From contig NZ_LR134290.1 of NCBI RefSeq assembly GCF_900636545.1, positions 4,464,001 through 4,528,000 of the forward strand: a stretch of 64,000 nt of DNA. The letters run 5' to 3'. Under the pieces are notes generated by a model. It did no database searches and was not told where the DNA came from. It saw nothing but the letters and a program-made list of their open reading frames with translations. Positions 49,868-57,597 of this stretch are shown here, one piece after another (positions within the stretch are counted from its first letter, which is position 1; each line of letters begins with the position of its first letter). Position numbers and translations under genes: made by a program. The stretch comes from Pseudomonas mendocina (lineage in GTDB: Bacteria; Pseudomonadota; Gammaproteobacteria; Pseudomonadales; Pseudomonadaceae).

Positions 49868-51908
49868 GTGGTTTACCTCCGCCGAGCTGGCAGGCCTGGA
49901 CGGCATGCCAAGCACCGAACGCGGCGTGCGTAAGCTTGCTGAGCGCGAGGGCTGGGAAGGCCAACGCCGTCTCGGCTCCAAAGCCATCGAGTACCCGTTC
50001 GGGTGGCTTCCGCCCGAGACCCAGGCCGCCTTGTTGGCACGCCTTGTCGGTCAGGAAGAACCGCAACCGGAAACGATGCAGGAGCAAAAACCGTGTGAGC
50101 GTGACGCGCTTTCGGCGTCACGCTTTAGCGATTCGCAACGCTCGGTCATGCAGGCCCGCCTGTCGTTCGTACGCGAAATCGAGCGCATGAGTAAGGCCGT
50201 CACGCAACAGCGCGCCATCATGACGCTGGTAGGGCTGGCCCGTGACGGCGACCTTCCGCCTTATCTGGCTGAGCGCGTTGTCCGTGCTAATGACCGCAAG
50301 ACGGCCGACCGTTCGCTAAGCGAACGCACCCTCATGCGCTGGCTGTCCGATTACCGCAACAAAGGCGAAGCCGGCCTGGCGCCAGTACGCCGCCAAGCGG
50401 ACATGAGCGTGCCTGCTTGGGCGCCTGACTTCCTGCGCCACTACCAGCGGCCGACCAAGCCCAGCGTCGAGACGGCCTATGCCGAATACGCCGCGAAATG
50501 TACAGGCGACCGCCCGAGCATTCACCAAGTGCGGCGCTTCCTGAACAAGCTCAGCGCGGAGGCCCGCGAGCGTGGCCGCCGTAGCCCGCAGGAGCTGAAA
50601 GCGTTGCAGCCGTTCAAGCGCCGCGACACCCGCAGCATCATGCCGGGCGACGTGTACACGGCGGACGGCCACAAGTTTGACGCCGAGGTACTGAACCCGC
50701 GCACCGGCAAACCGTATCGCCCGGAAACCACCACAGTGCTCGACGTGGGCACACGCCGCGCCCTGGGCTATTCCATTGGCGAAGCCGAGTCGACAGTGGG
50801 CGTGCTCGACGCACTGCGCGATGCCGTGAAGCGTGGCGGCATGTTCGCGGTGTTCTACGTCGACAACGGCTCGGGCTTTGCCAACGACACCGTGCGTGAG
50901 GTGGTCGACCGCCTCGGCGGCACCATGACCCATGCGCTGCCTTACAACAGCCAAGCGCGTGGCTTGATCGAGCGTGCTCACCAGTCCATTTGGGTGACGG
51001 CTGCGAAGAAGCTGCCGAGCTACATCGGCGCCGCCATGGACAAGCACGCGGGCACTGCGGTGCACAGGATCAGCCGCAAGCAGTTGCGCGAGGCCGGCAC
51101 CACCGCACTAATCCCGACCTTTGCCGAGTTCATCGCGGGCGTCGAGTTTGAGCTGGAGGCTTACAACAACAGGCCGCACCGTGGCCTGGCGAAAGTCCGC
51201 GATCCGCAGACCGGTCGCATGCGCCACATGAGTCCTAACGAAGCCTGGCAGGCAGCTATCGACAGCGGCTGGGAGCCGATGCTGGCGCCTGCAGAGCTGG
51301 TAGAGGACCTGATGCGCCCGCAAGTGGTCCGCCCTGTACGCCGTGGCGAAATCACCTGGGCCGGTCACAGATACTTCCTCGACAGCCTGCGCGATCTGCA
51401 CGGCGAAGACGTGAGCGTGGCCTACGACGTGCGCGACGCCTCCCGCGTATGGGTTCGCACCCTGGAAGGCCACCTGCTCGGCGAGGCGCTTCTCGATGGC
51501 AACGCCAGCGACTACATGCCGAAAACGATGATCGAGCAGGCCTACGAGCGCCGCGAACACGGCCAGATGAAGCGCGCCATCGACAAACTGGAAACCGTGA
51601 CCGGCAAGCGTGTCGAGCTGCTTGCACCGACTACGGCACCAAGCGCCAACCTGGAGCCGGTTCAGTTGGCCAGCGCCCAGCAATACGCCGCCCTGACTCT
51701 AGACGCCCAGGCCGCCGCGTTCACCGTGCCGGGTGACCCGATGGCCCGCTACGACCTCTGGCAGAGCCTCAACGAACGCCACCTCGCTGGCGCAACCCTC
51801 ACCGATGACGAAGCCCGCTGGCATGAACGCTACCCGGCCCACCCGGACTTCGCCTCGATTCAACGCATGTATGACCAATTCGCGGAGCCGGCAACGGCCC
51901 GCGCTTGA
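49860..51908 (+). CDS. DDE transposase, MuA type
   Basis: The 682-residue protein starts MRKWFTSAELAGLDGMPSTE with the Mu-type winged-helix DNA-binding domain. The catalytic core has Asp269 (ADGHKF), Asp335 (YVDNGSGF) and Glu371 (GLIERAHQS), close to Asp269, Asp336 and Glu392 of MuA. The C-terminal region should bind the MuB partner. It cuts and joins the phage ends for replicative transposition. GAGG precedes the ATG at 49860. Confidence 0.94.
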   Translation: MRKWFTSAELAGLDGMPSTERGVRKLAEREGWEGQRRLGSKAIEYPFGWLPPETQAALLARLVGQEEPQPETMQEQKPCERDALSASRFSDSQRSVMQARLSFVREIERMSKAVTQQRAIMTLVGLARDGDLPPYLAERVVRANDRKTADRSLSERTLMRWLSDYRNKGEAGLAPVRRQADMSVPAWAPDFLRHYQRPTKPSVETAYAEYAAKCTGDRPSIHQVRRFLNKLSAEARERGRRSPQELKALQPFKRRDTRSIMPGDVYTADGHKFDAEVLNPRTGKPYRPETTTVLDVGTRRALGYSIGEAESTVGVLDALRDAVKRGGMFAVFYVDNGSGFANDTVREVVDRLGGTMTHALPYNSQARGLIERAHQSIWVTAAKKLPSYIGAAMDKHAGTAVHRISRKQLREAGTTALIPTFAEFIAGVEFELEAYNNRPHRGLAKVRDPQTGRMRHMSPNEAWQAAIDSGWEPMLAPAELVEDLMRPQVVRPVRRGEITWAGHRYFLDSLRDLHGEDVSVAYDVRDASRVWVRTLEGHLLGEALLDGNASDYMPKTMIEQAYERREHGQMKRAIDKLETVTGKRVELLAPTTAPSANLEPVQLASAQQYAALTLDAQAAAFTVPGDPMARYDLWQSLNERHLAGATLTDDEARWHERYPAHPDFASIQRMYDQFAEPATARA

Positions 51909-51925
51909 CCTGGGGAGTAACACCT

Positions 51926-52648
51926 ATGAGCGTTTCCAAGATCGTACCTTTAACCAACGTCGGCCTCCTGGCCAGCGCCATTGACCGTGCCCTGCAACGC
52001 CCGGTCGGCCTGCCCGGCCTGGTAGTCATGTTCGGGCCGAGTGGCTTTGGTAAGTCCGTTGCCGCAGCCTGTGCCGCCAACCAGCACCGCGCCTATTACG
52101 TCGAGTGCCGTGATAGCTGGACTAAGAAGGCGTTCCTACTCGCCATCCTGCGCGATATGGCGATCACCCCGGCCCGCAACATCAGCGAGATGGTCGACCA
52201 GATCGCCGAGCAGCTCAGCTTGAGCAACCGGCCGCTGATCGTCGATGACGTGCAGTACCTCCTGGACAAGAGCGCGGCCAACGTCCTGACCGACCTCTAC
52301 AACGCCAGCCAGGGCACCATCATCCTGATCGGTGAAGAGAAGGTCGCCAGCAGCCTGTCCAGGCTGGAGCGCCTGCACAACCGCGTGCTGGAGTGGGTGC
52401 CCGCCCAGGCTGCCAACCTGGTGGACGTCAAGCGCCTGGCCAGCGTCAGTTACCCGAACCTGCGCCTGGCAGATGATCTGCTGCAAGACCTGAACAACGC
52501 TGTTAAAGGCTGCCTGCGTCGGGTCGCGGTCAACCTGCACCGTGTGAACAGCGAAGCCACTGCGTCCGGTCTGGAAGAAGTTGACTTGGCCACTTGGGGC
52601 AAGCGCGGCTGGTTCACTGGCGCAGCCCCTGCGCGGAGGGTTGCTTGA
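51926..52648 (+). CDS. AAA+ target-DNA activator, MuB type
   Basis: This 240-residue ATPase has Walker A GPSGFGKS (37-44) and Walker B LIVDDVQYL, and resembles MuB, which delivers target DNA and stimulates MuA. The ATG at 51926 has a GGAG site 9 bp upstream and starts 17 bp after the transposase stop. The next gene overlaps its stop by 1 bp (TGATG). Confidence 0.9.
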   Translation: MSVSKIVPLTNVGLLASAIDRALQRPVGLPGLVVMFGPSGFGKSVAAACAANQHRAYYVECRDSWTKKAFLLAILRDMAITPARNISEMVDQIAEQLSLSNRPLIVDDVQYLLDKSAANVLTDLYNASQGTIILIGEEKVASSLSRLERLHNRVLEWVPAQAANLVDVKRLASVSYPNLRLADDLLQDLNNAVKGCLRRVAVNLHRVNSEATASGLEEVDLATWGKRGWFTGAAPARRVA

Positions 52649-53253
52649 TGGCTGCCGGACGCAAAGCGATTCACTTGGAAATGCGCGGCGGTAAGAACAA
52701 CCGGCAGCGCGTGTGGGAGGCCATCCGAGCGGCGGCCGACAGCTTCACCAGCTACAACGTGGCCCGCAAATCGAACGTCGACCACGCCACTGTCCGCACC
52801 TACCTCCAGGGGCTGATGAAGGGCGGCTATGTGAAGGTACTCAGTGGCGGCCGTTTCGAGGAACAGACCTTCGCCCTGGCTAATGACATCGGCGCGGAAG
52901 CGCCCGCTGTTACCCGTGACGGCAAAGCCAGCACGGCAGGTTCGGGAACCGAAGCCATGTGGCGCTCGCTGCGCATCCTGGGCGAGCTGGATGCCCAGGA
53001 GCTGGCGGATCAGGCCTCGATTGCGACGCCGACCACCCGAAGCACCGCCATGCGCTACCTACAGTGGCTGGTGCATGCCGGCTATGTCCAGGTCGTGAGC
53101 AAGGGCGCGCCGGGCAAGCCTGCCCGTTACCGCCTAATTCCCCAGCGCTACAGCGGCCCGCGCCCGCCGATGATTCAGCGGATTGGTCAGGTGTTTGACC
53201 CGAACCTGGGCAAGGTCGTTTACCGCCAGCCCGAGCCGGAGGGCGACGAATGA
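52648..53253 (+). CDS. Phage protein with two winged-helix-like domains
   Basis: The 201-residue product appears to have two helix-turn-helix modules: SFTSYNVARKSNVDHATVRT near the N-terminus and ELADQASIATPTTRSTAMRY in the middle. It was probably formed by duplication. Its position just after MuB suggests a regulatory role in early transcription or replication. I do not recognise a named family. Confidence 0.65.
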   Translation: MAAGRKAIHLEMRGGKNNRQRVWEAIRAAADSFTSYNVARKSNVDHATVRTYLQGLMKGGYVKVLSGGRFEEQTFALANDIGAEAPAVTRDGKASTAGSGTEAMWRSLRILGELDAQELADQASIATPTTRSTAMRYLQWLVHAGYVQVVSKGAPGKPARYRLIPQRYSGPRPPMIQRIGQVFDPNLGKVVYRQPEPEGDE

Positions 53254-53636
53254 ATCGCGCCGCCCGCGTAGACCTTTCGGCATGGGGCGAACAGCCGCCG
53301 CTGTTCGTCAGCCTGCTGGCACGTGAGGTCGAGAACAGCAACCGCACCAAGGCGGCCGGCCGCATCGGCATGAGCCGCACAGCCGTAACCCTGCTGTTGC
53401 AGAACCGCTACCCGTCACCAAGCACTGAGCACGTTGAGCGCCGTGTGATGGACACCCTCGGCCGCATCGAGTGCGTCGCGCTGGGTGAGGTGATCACGGC
53501 CGAGCAGTGCCAAAGCTACCGCGAAAAGCCCGCGCCTACCCACAACCCACACGCGATGCAGCACTGGCGCGCCTGCCATCACTGCCCGCAAAACCCCCGC
53601 TGTGCCGCACAGGAGCAACGTTATGGCAGCCACTGA
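53250..53636 (+). CDS. Small phage HTH protein with C-terminal Cys cluster
   Basis: The 128-residue protein has a helix-turn-helix-like segment (TKAAGRIGMSRTAVTLLLQN) and ends with a cluster WRACHHCPQNPRCAAQ that could bind a metal. It overlaps the preceding gene by 4 bp and the following gene by 14 bp. Function is unknown; a DNA-binding regulator is likely. Confidence 0.6.
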   Translation: MNRAARVDLSAWGEQPPLFVSLLAREVENSNRTKAAGRIGMSRTAVTLLLQNRYPSPSTEHVERRVMDTLGRIECVALGEVITAEQCQSYREKPAPTHNPHAMQHWRACHHCPQNPRCAAQEQRYGSH

Positions 53637-53928
53637 GCAACGCCCGATGAAAGTCCTGACCCCAGCGCTGGCCACCAGCCTGCGCGACTTCAACGCAGCC
53701 GCCCGCCACCTCCAGGCCATGGGCGTGCGACTGCTGCAGATCAAACCCACTGAGAACCGCCTGGAGATCAGCCCCGAAGACGGCGAACGCCTGCAAGGCA
53801 AGCGCCTGACCGAGGGCTACCAGCGCCACGCCTCGGCAGGGAGTGACCGCATCACGGTGATGTTTGAGGGCGTAACCCTCGAATGGCGCCGCCCTATCAG
53901 CTACCGCGATTTTCAAATCATTCACTGA
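53623..53928 (+). CDS. Small phage protein, unknown
   Basis: The 101-residue product (MAATEQRPMKVLTPALATSL...) has GGAG 8 bp before its ATG and overlaps the previous gene by 14 bp. No motif is recognised. It precedes the Gam gene by 15 bp. Confidence 0.6.
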   Translation: MAATEQRPMKVLTPALATSLRDFNAAARHLQAMGVRLLQIKPTENRLEISPEDGERLQGKRLTEGYQRHASAGSDRITVMFEGVTLEWRRPISYRDFQIIH

Positions 53929-53943
53929 GAGAGGACCCCAAAC

Positions 53944-54462
53944 ATGGCACCGAAAAAACGACTGAAAGCCGCCGCTGCTCAGAACATCCCGCAGACCCGC
54001 GACCAGGTGGTAAGCGACATCAAAGCCATCGGCGACGTGCAGCGCGAAATCACCCGACTCGAAACCCAAATGAATGACGAAATCGGTGAAGTTACCGAGC
54101 GCTTTGCCGGCCCCGTCGATGATCTTAAAAAGCGCCTGGCTGCCCTGCAGGGCGGCGTACAGGGCTGGTGCGAGGCCCACCGCGCCGAGCTGACCGATAA
54201 CAACAAGGTCAAGTTTGCCAACCTGGTGACCGGCGAAGTGCAGTGGCGCTGCCGCCCGCCGAGCGTGACCGTGCGTGGCGCCGATACCGTCCTGGAGTTG
54301 CTCAAGGTCAAGGGACTTGAGCGCCTGATTCGCACTAAGGAGGAGGTGAACAAAGAGGCCATCCTCAACGAACCGGAGGCCGTCGAAGGGCTGCCGGGCG
54401 TGACCATCAACCGCGATATCGAGGACTTCGCAATCGTGCCCTTTGAACAGGCGGTGCAGTGA
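53944..54462 (+). CDS. Gam-like host-nuclease inhibitor
   Basis: This 172-residue helical protein matches the Mu Gam family: an N-terminal coiled coil (VQREITRLETQMNDEIGEVT, about 37-56) and the later segment KVKFANLVTGEVQWRCRPPS. Gam binds DNA ends and protects linear phage DNA from RecBCD, and is related to the Ku end-binding fold. It lies in the early region, as in Mu. Confidence 0.88.
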   Translation: MAPKKRLKAAAAQNIPQTRDQVVSDIKAIGDVQREITRLETQMNDEIGEVTERFAGPVDDLKKRLAALQGGVQGWCEAHRAELTDNNKVKFANLVTGEVQWRCRPPSVTVRGADTVLELLKVKGLERLIRTKEEVNKEAILNEPEAVEGLPGVTINRDIEDFAIVPFEQAVQ

Positions 54463-54463
54463 C

Positions 54464-54907
54464 ATGAGCACTTCCATTGTCGAGTTCGCAGACAACGGTC
54501 AGGACTTCCTGCACTGGGTGCTGGATGCCGAGGGCGTGGTGGTCGACTCGCGCCCTTTTCAGGGCGACGTCTGGCGAGGGTTGAAAGTGACCAACCTGGA
54601 AAAGCTCAAGGCGGGCGGTGTGGTCGAGTACCGACACCACGGCCGCGCCGGTTGCATCAGCCACCTGGTGCGGTCGGTGGTTCCAGTCGTACCGACGGAG
54701 GTTGCGGTGCGGGCCAACGGCATTGCCGGGTACGTGACCAGTTCAGTTCGCGGCAAGAAAGTTTCCTGCACTCACAGCGACGAGTACGCAGTTCAACAGC
54801 TCGCCAAGAAGCTATTCCCAGACCGTCCTAGCGTTGTCGAGCGCGTGCCGTTCAAGGCAGACGGTCGTATACACAGCAAATGGCTCATTACTCCTGAGGG
54901 GGCTTGA
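54464..54907 (+). CDS. Phage early-region protein, unknown
   Basis: The 147-residue product begins MSTSIVEFADNGQDFLHWVL. It is followed with no gap by two further small genes. I see no transmembrane segment or recognisable motif. It is in the semi-essential early region, where Mu-like phages carry accessory genes. Confidence 0.55.
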   Translation: MSTSIVEFADNGQDFLHWVLDAEGVVVDSRPFQGDVWRGLKVTNLEKLKAGGVVEYRHHGRAGCISHLVRSVVPVVPTEVAVRANGIAGYVTSSVRGKKVSCTHSDEYAVQQLAKKLFPDRPSVVERVPFKADGRIHSKWLITPEGA

Positions 54908-54908
54908 A

Positions 54909-55175
54909 ATGACCAAGTTCTATGCGGTCTGCGACATCAGCGGGGCAATCAGGATCACCGACGAGAAACCCTGCGAGGGGCAATTCGCCCTTGCCGTTGG
55001 GGAGTTTGATGCGGTGATCGACACCATTGCCAAGACCAGTGGTGGGTGCCCCGCCAACCAGGTTCCTGGCGTGGAGCCTAATGGCGATACCCGCGCAAAC
55101 CTGGGCGCCATCGCTCGATACATCCAGCTGCTGGGCACTCTTGAAGTGCCGGGCTTTCGAGCGTTGGGGGTCTGA
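54909..55175 (+). CDS. Small phage protein, unknown
   Basis: The 88-residue protein (MTKFYAVCDISGAIRITDEK...) starts 2 bp after the previous stop and ends directly against the next start. Function is unknown. Confidence 0.55.
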   Translation: MTKFYAVCDISGAIRITDEKPCEGQFALAVGEFDAVIDTIAKTSGGCPANQVPGVEPNGDTRANLGAIARYIQLLGTLEVPGFRALGV

Positions 55176-55367
55176 ATGAGCAAGGTCACTTTCATTCTTG
55201 AAGACCAGGACGGCGATGTGCGGCTGACGCTGGACTTGCGCCAGGGCGACGAGCGCATGCCGGCTGGCCGCCTTGCCGGAGAGCTGTACGCGGATGCGAT
55301 GCAGCGCATGTACCTGGCCCGCGTTCCGGCCTGCTACCGGCACCCGCCATCCAACACCCTCCATTGA
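55176..55367 (+). CDS. Small phage protein preceding a hammerhead ribozyme
   Basis: The 63-residue protein (MSKVTFILEDQDGDVRLTLD...) has no recognised family. Its TGA stop (55365-55367) is immediately followed by the first hammerhead ribozyme, and the proposed distal part of ribozyme stem II includes its last codons. Confidence 0.55.
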   Translation: MSKVTFILEDQDGDVRLTLDLRQGDERMPAGRLAGELYADAMQRMYLARVPACYRHPPSNTLH

Positions 55368-55430
55368 GCGAAACCGCCCCGGCCTAGCCGGGGATGGTCT
55401 GCCCAGCGTGGTGGCTGGGTACTGACGAGC
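55368..55430 (+). ncRNA. Hammerhead ribozyme 1 (type II)
   Basis: The order is GC-GAAA (GAAA 55370-55373), stem III hairpin closed by A73-U98 with a bulged A94 and a 7-bp GC stem (ccccggc/gccgggg), cleavage triplet GUC ending at 55399, stem I of 8 bp (tgcccagc/gctgggta, loop gtggtg), then CUGACGA (55422-55428) and GC. The flanking GC/GC pair begins stem II, so this is the type II circular permutation. All invariant core bases are present. A distal CUCCA/UGGAG pairing (55359-55363 with 55437-55441) may extend stem II. Cleavage is expected after C55399. Confidence 0.88.
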
Positions 55431-55446
55431 AGCCACTGGAGAGAAC

Positions 55447-56118
55447 ATGGATCGCAAGAAAGCCCTGGATAAGGTCAAGAAGTGCCTGGCCTTGGCCAAT
55501 AGCAGCAACCCCAACGAAGCGGCCGCAGCGATGCGACAGGCCCGCGCGATGATGGAGAAGTACCAGCTAGAGCAGAGCGACCTGGACCTGTACGAGATCG
55601 AGGAGCACAGCGCCCGAAGCGGTTCGAAGATGAACCCCGCGCAATGGGAAGCCTACCTGGCGCAGATCATCGCCGAGGCCTATGCCTGCCGCCTTATTTT
55701 CATGCCCGGTCTGGGCGACTGGCGATTCGTTGGCGAGATGGCCGAGGTGGCTGGTTACGCCATGACCGTGCTGCTGCGCAAAGTGCGCCAGGCCCGCCGC
55801 GAGTACATCGGCAATGATCTGAAACGCTGCAAACCAGCCAACAAGACCAAGCGGGCCGACCAGTTCTGCGACGGCTGGGTGTGGGCTGTGCGCAAAGAGG
55901 TGATGCAGTTCGCAGGCGCCGCGCCATCAGATGCGACTGAGGCTTACATGCTCAAGCATTACCCCAAGTTGATCACCGGCAAGTCTATCGACCGCAACAG
56001 CAGCACCAAGGCTATGAGTCAGCGGGCGATTAGCGATGCTACAGCGGGCATCCGAGCAGCCAATGGTGTGCAACTGCAGCACGGTGTGCGTGGCGCCGAA
56101 CAGCTGGCCCTGACCTGA
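55447..56118 (+). CDS. DUF2786 domain phage protein
   Basis: The 223-residue protein starts with the DUF2786 motif (DKVKKCLALANSSNPNEAAA, MRQARAMMEKYQLEQ). The rest has MNPAQWEAYLAQIIAEAYAC and a basic C-terminus. The domain is frequent in phages, with unknown function. The GGAGAG Shine-Dalgarno lies in the 3' strand of the proposed distal stem II of hammerhead 1, so ribozyme folding could affect its translation. Confidence 0.75.
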   Translation: MDRKKALDKVKKCLALANSSNPNEAAAAMRQARAMMEKYQLEQSDLDLYEIEEHSARSGSKMNPAQWEAYLAQIIAEAYACRLIFMPGLGDWRFVGEMAEVAGYAMTVLLRKVRQARREYIGNDLKRCKPANKTKRADQFCDGWVWAVRKEVMQFAGAAPSDATEAYMLKHYPKLITGKSIDRNSSTKAMSQRAISDATAGIRAANGVQLQHGVRGAEQLALT

Positions 56119-56128
56119 GGACATGACG

Positions 56129-56362
56129 ATGACCCTGACAAGCGCCCCTGTAGATGCGCCTGCGATAAAGCGGAGCAAGCACGGCTGCTGCGCCGACGAG
56201 GCATGTACTGACGCGACCTGCATGGAACTGCCAGCAGGAAAGGCCTGTGGCGACTGCGTGCATGAGCACCGCTGCTGCCTGATCTTTGGCCACACGCCAA
56301 CGGACACCTACTGCGACTGGTTCCCGCGCCGCTTCCGCGAGAAGGTCATCAACCCCAACTAA
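56129..56362 (+). CDS. Cysteine-rich small phage protein
   Basis: The 77-residue product has about nine cysteines, spaced as HGCCADEACTDATC and later KACGDCVHEHRCC, which may bind zinc. I chose the second ATG (56129) because GAGG lies 8 bp before it; the ATG at 56123 is too close. Its TAA (56360-56362) directly precedes hammerhead 2. No function is known. Confidence 0.6.
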   Translation: MTLTSAPVDAPAIKRSKHGCCADEACTDATCMELPAGKACGDCVHEHRCCLIFGHTPTDTYCDWFPRRFREKVINPN

Positions 56363-56424
56363 GCGAAACCTCGCCCCACCAGGGGCGAAGGTCTGCCGGG
56401 CGTGGTGGCCCGGTACTGATGAGC
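56363..56424 (+). ncRNA. Hammerhead ribozyme 2 (type II)
   Basis: GC-GAAA (56365-56368) is followed by stem III (A68-U92, C69-G91, C70-G90, U71-A89, bulged A88, cgcccc/ggggcg, loop acca), cleavage triplet GUC ending at 56393, stem I of 8 bp (tgccgggc/gcccggta, same loop gtggtg), then CUGAUGA (56416-56422) and GC. Compared with hammerhead 1, stem I changes AG to GG on one side with CT to CC on the other, and a G-U pair in stem III becomes U-A; the bases differ but pairing is kept. Confidence 0.88.
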
Positions 56425-56431
56425 AGCCGCA

Positions 56432-56710
56432 ATGAATGAATCGACACAAGACCGCAAACGCCGATTGAGCCGCGCTCGCTCGGCCCGTTACCGCAAGAAC
56501 AAGCGCGACCAGGTGGCGCGGGTTAAAGGCGTCAAGTTCAAGGGCGTCTTTGGCGCGGGAACCATGGCCGATCTGGAGCGCGTCCGCGCCGAGTGTGGGT
56601 GCCAGAACATCGAGGAGACGATTGCGCTGATGGCTCGATTCGTCGCGGCATCCGTTCGCCTCGATCCGCTAGCAGTGCGAACGGCCATGAACCCGAGGAA
56701 CCCGGTATGA
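56432..56710 (+). CDS. Small basic phage protein
   Basis: The 92-residue protein has a strongly basic N-terminus (DRKRRLSRARSARYRKNKRD) and an amphipathic C-terminal half. It may be a ribbon-helix-helix type regulator; this is uncertain. Its ATG starts 8 bp after the hammerhead 2 core and there is no strong Shine-Dalgarno outside the ribozyme. It overlaps the gp16-like gene by 4 bp. Confidence 0.55.
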   Translation: MNESTQDRKRRLSRARSARYRKNKRDQVARVKGVKFKGVFGAGTMADLERVRAECGCQNIEETIALMARFVAASVRLDPLAVRTAMNPRNPV

Positions 56711-57105
56711 GCACAGGCAAGACGAAAATTCAAATCGCCCGCCGCCAACTCGGCCTGGACGATGAAACGTACCGCGCGATCCTCAAGCGCACTGTTGGGG
56801 TTGAGTCGTCAAAAGACCTGACCCCGCGCCAGATCGGCCGCGTCCTTGTCGAGCTGGAGCGCTTGGGGTTCAAGCCCAAGGCATCGACCGGTCGCGCCAA
56901 GCCGAAGCCGGCTGCCGAGCGCGCCAAGCTGGTCGGCAAGATCGAGGCGCAACTGGCTGAGGCTGGCCGCCCTTGGGACTATGCCGACGCCCTGGCCGCC
57001 CGCATGTACCAGGTCGAGCGCCTGGAGTGGTGCGACAGCAAGCAACTGGGCGGCATCATTACCGCGCTGGCCAAGGATGCCGAGCGCCACGGGCGGCCGC
57101 TATGA
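56707..57105 (+). CDS. gp16-like (DUF1018) phage protein
   Basis: The 132-residue protein has the DUF1018 pattern: KIQIARRQLGLDDETYRAIL, then DLTPRQIGRVLVELERLGFK, with a C-terminal segment QVERLEWCDSKQLGGIITAL. Mu gp16 is of unknown function and lies just before Mor, as here. The ATG at 56707 has GAGGAAC upstream. Confidence 0.85.
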   Translation: MSTGKTKIQIARRQLGLDDETYRAILKRTVGVESSKDLTPRQIGRVLVELERLGFKPKASTGRAKPKPAAERAKLVGKIEAQLAEAGRPWDYADALAARMYQVERLEWCDSKQLGGIITALAKDAERHGRPL

Positions 57106-57542
57106 AACTGGAACAGGCCCGTGACCTGCTGCCGCCGACCGTGCAACGCATTGCCGAAGTAGTCGGCCTGCCCGCCACGATGAAGCTAGTGGCCGAGCTG
57201 GGCGGCACGTCCTGGTTCTTTGCCCAGGGTGTCGGCCGCAATGGCCAAGCCCGTGTTGCTGCGCTGGCCGAGATCGTTGGCGAGGAAGCGGCCGAGAAGC
57301 TCGGGCGCTATGCCAGCGAGCGCGAAACGATCTACATACCCAAGTGCGACGCGGCACTGATCGCGCTGCGCGATGCCGAGATTCATCGCCAGTTTGAACA
57401 AGCGACGCGCGAGGGTGTCAGTGCAAATACCGTCGTTAACGAGCTGGCCCGCACCTACCAGCTCAGCGACCGCCATATCTGGCGCATTCTCAAGCGCCTG
57501 CCCGAACTGGCCGCCCCGTCTACGCCCGACCTGTTCAACTGA
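57102..57542 (+). CDS. Mor-family middle transcription activator
   Basis: The 146-residue protein resembles Mu Mor: an N-terminal part with VQRIAEVVGLPATMKLVAEL and a helix-turn-helix near the C-terminus (EGVSANTVVNELARTYQLSD, RHIWRILKR). Mor activates the middle promoter with sigma-70. The target promoter should be near the gene end or within the 55-bp gap after it. It overlaps the gp16-like gene by 4 bp. Confidence 0.85.
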   Translation: MKLEQARDLLPPTVQRIAEVVGLPATMKLVAELGGTSWFFAQGVGRNGQARVAALAEIVGEEAAEKLGRYASERETIYIPKCDAALIALRDAEIHRQFEQATREGVSANTVVNELARTYQLSDRHIWRILKRLPELAAPSTPDLFN

Positions 57543-57579
57543 GTTACTGACACCCGTCCGCTAATACCTGCATACCGAT

Positions 57580-57597
57580 GCCGCCGACCATGGCGGC
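57580..57597 (+). promoter_or_regulatory. Hairpin abutting the start codon of the next gene
   Basis: gccgcc (57580-57585) pairs with ggcggc (57592-57597), leaving the 6-nt loop gaccat; the ATG follows at 57598. The stem occupies the place of the Shine-Dalgarno, so it may limit initiation until unfolded. Confidence 0.45.

Noticed and set aside
56203..56215. Another ctgacg near the Cys-rich gene as a third hammerhead core
   Set aside because: It lacks the GA of CUGANGA, and no GAAA or paired stems surround it.
57543..57597. Possible third ribozyme after mor (ttactgacacccg)
   Set aside because: The core reads CTGACAC, with no GUC or GAAA in the right positions.
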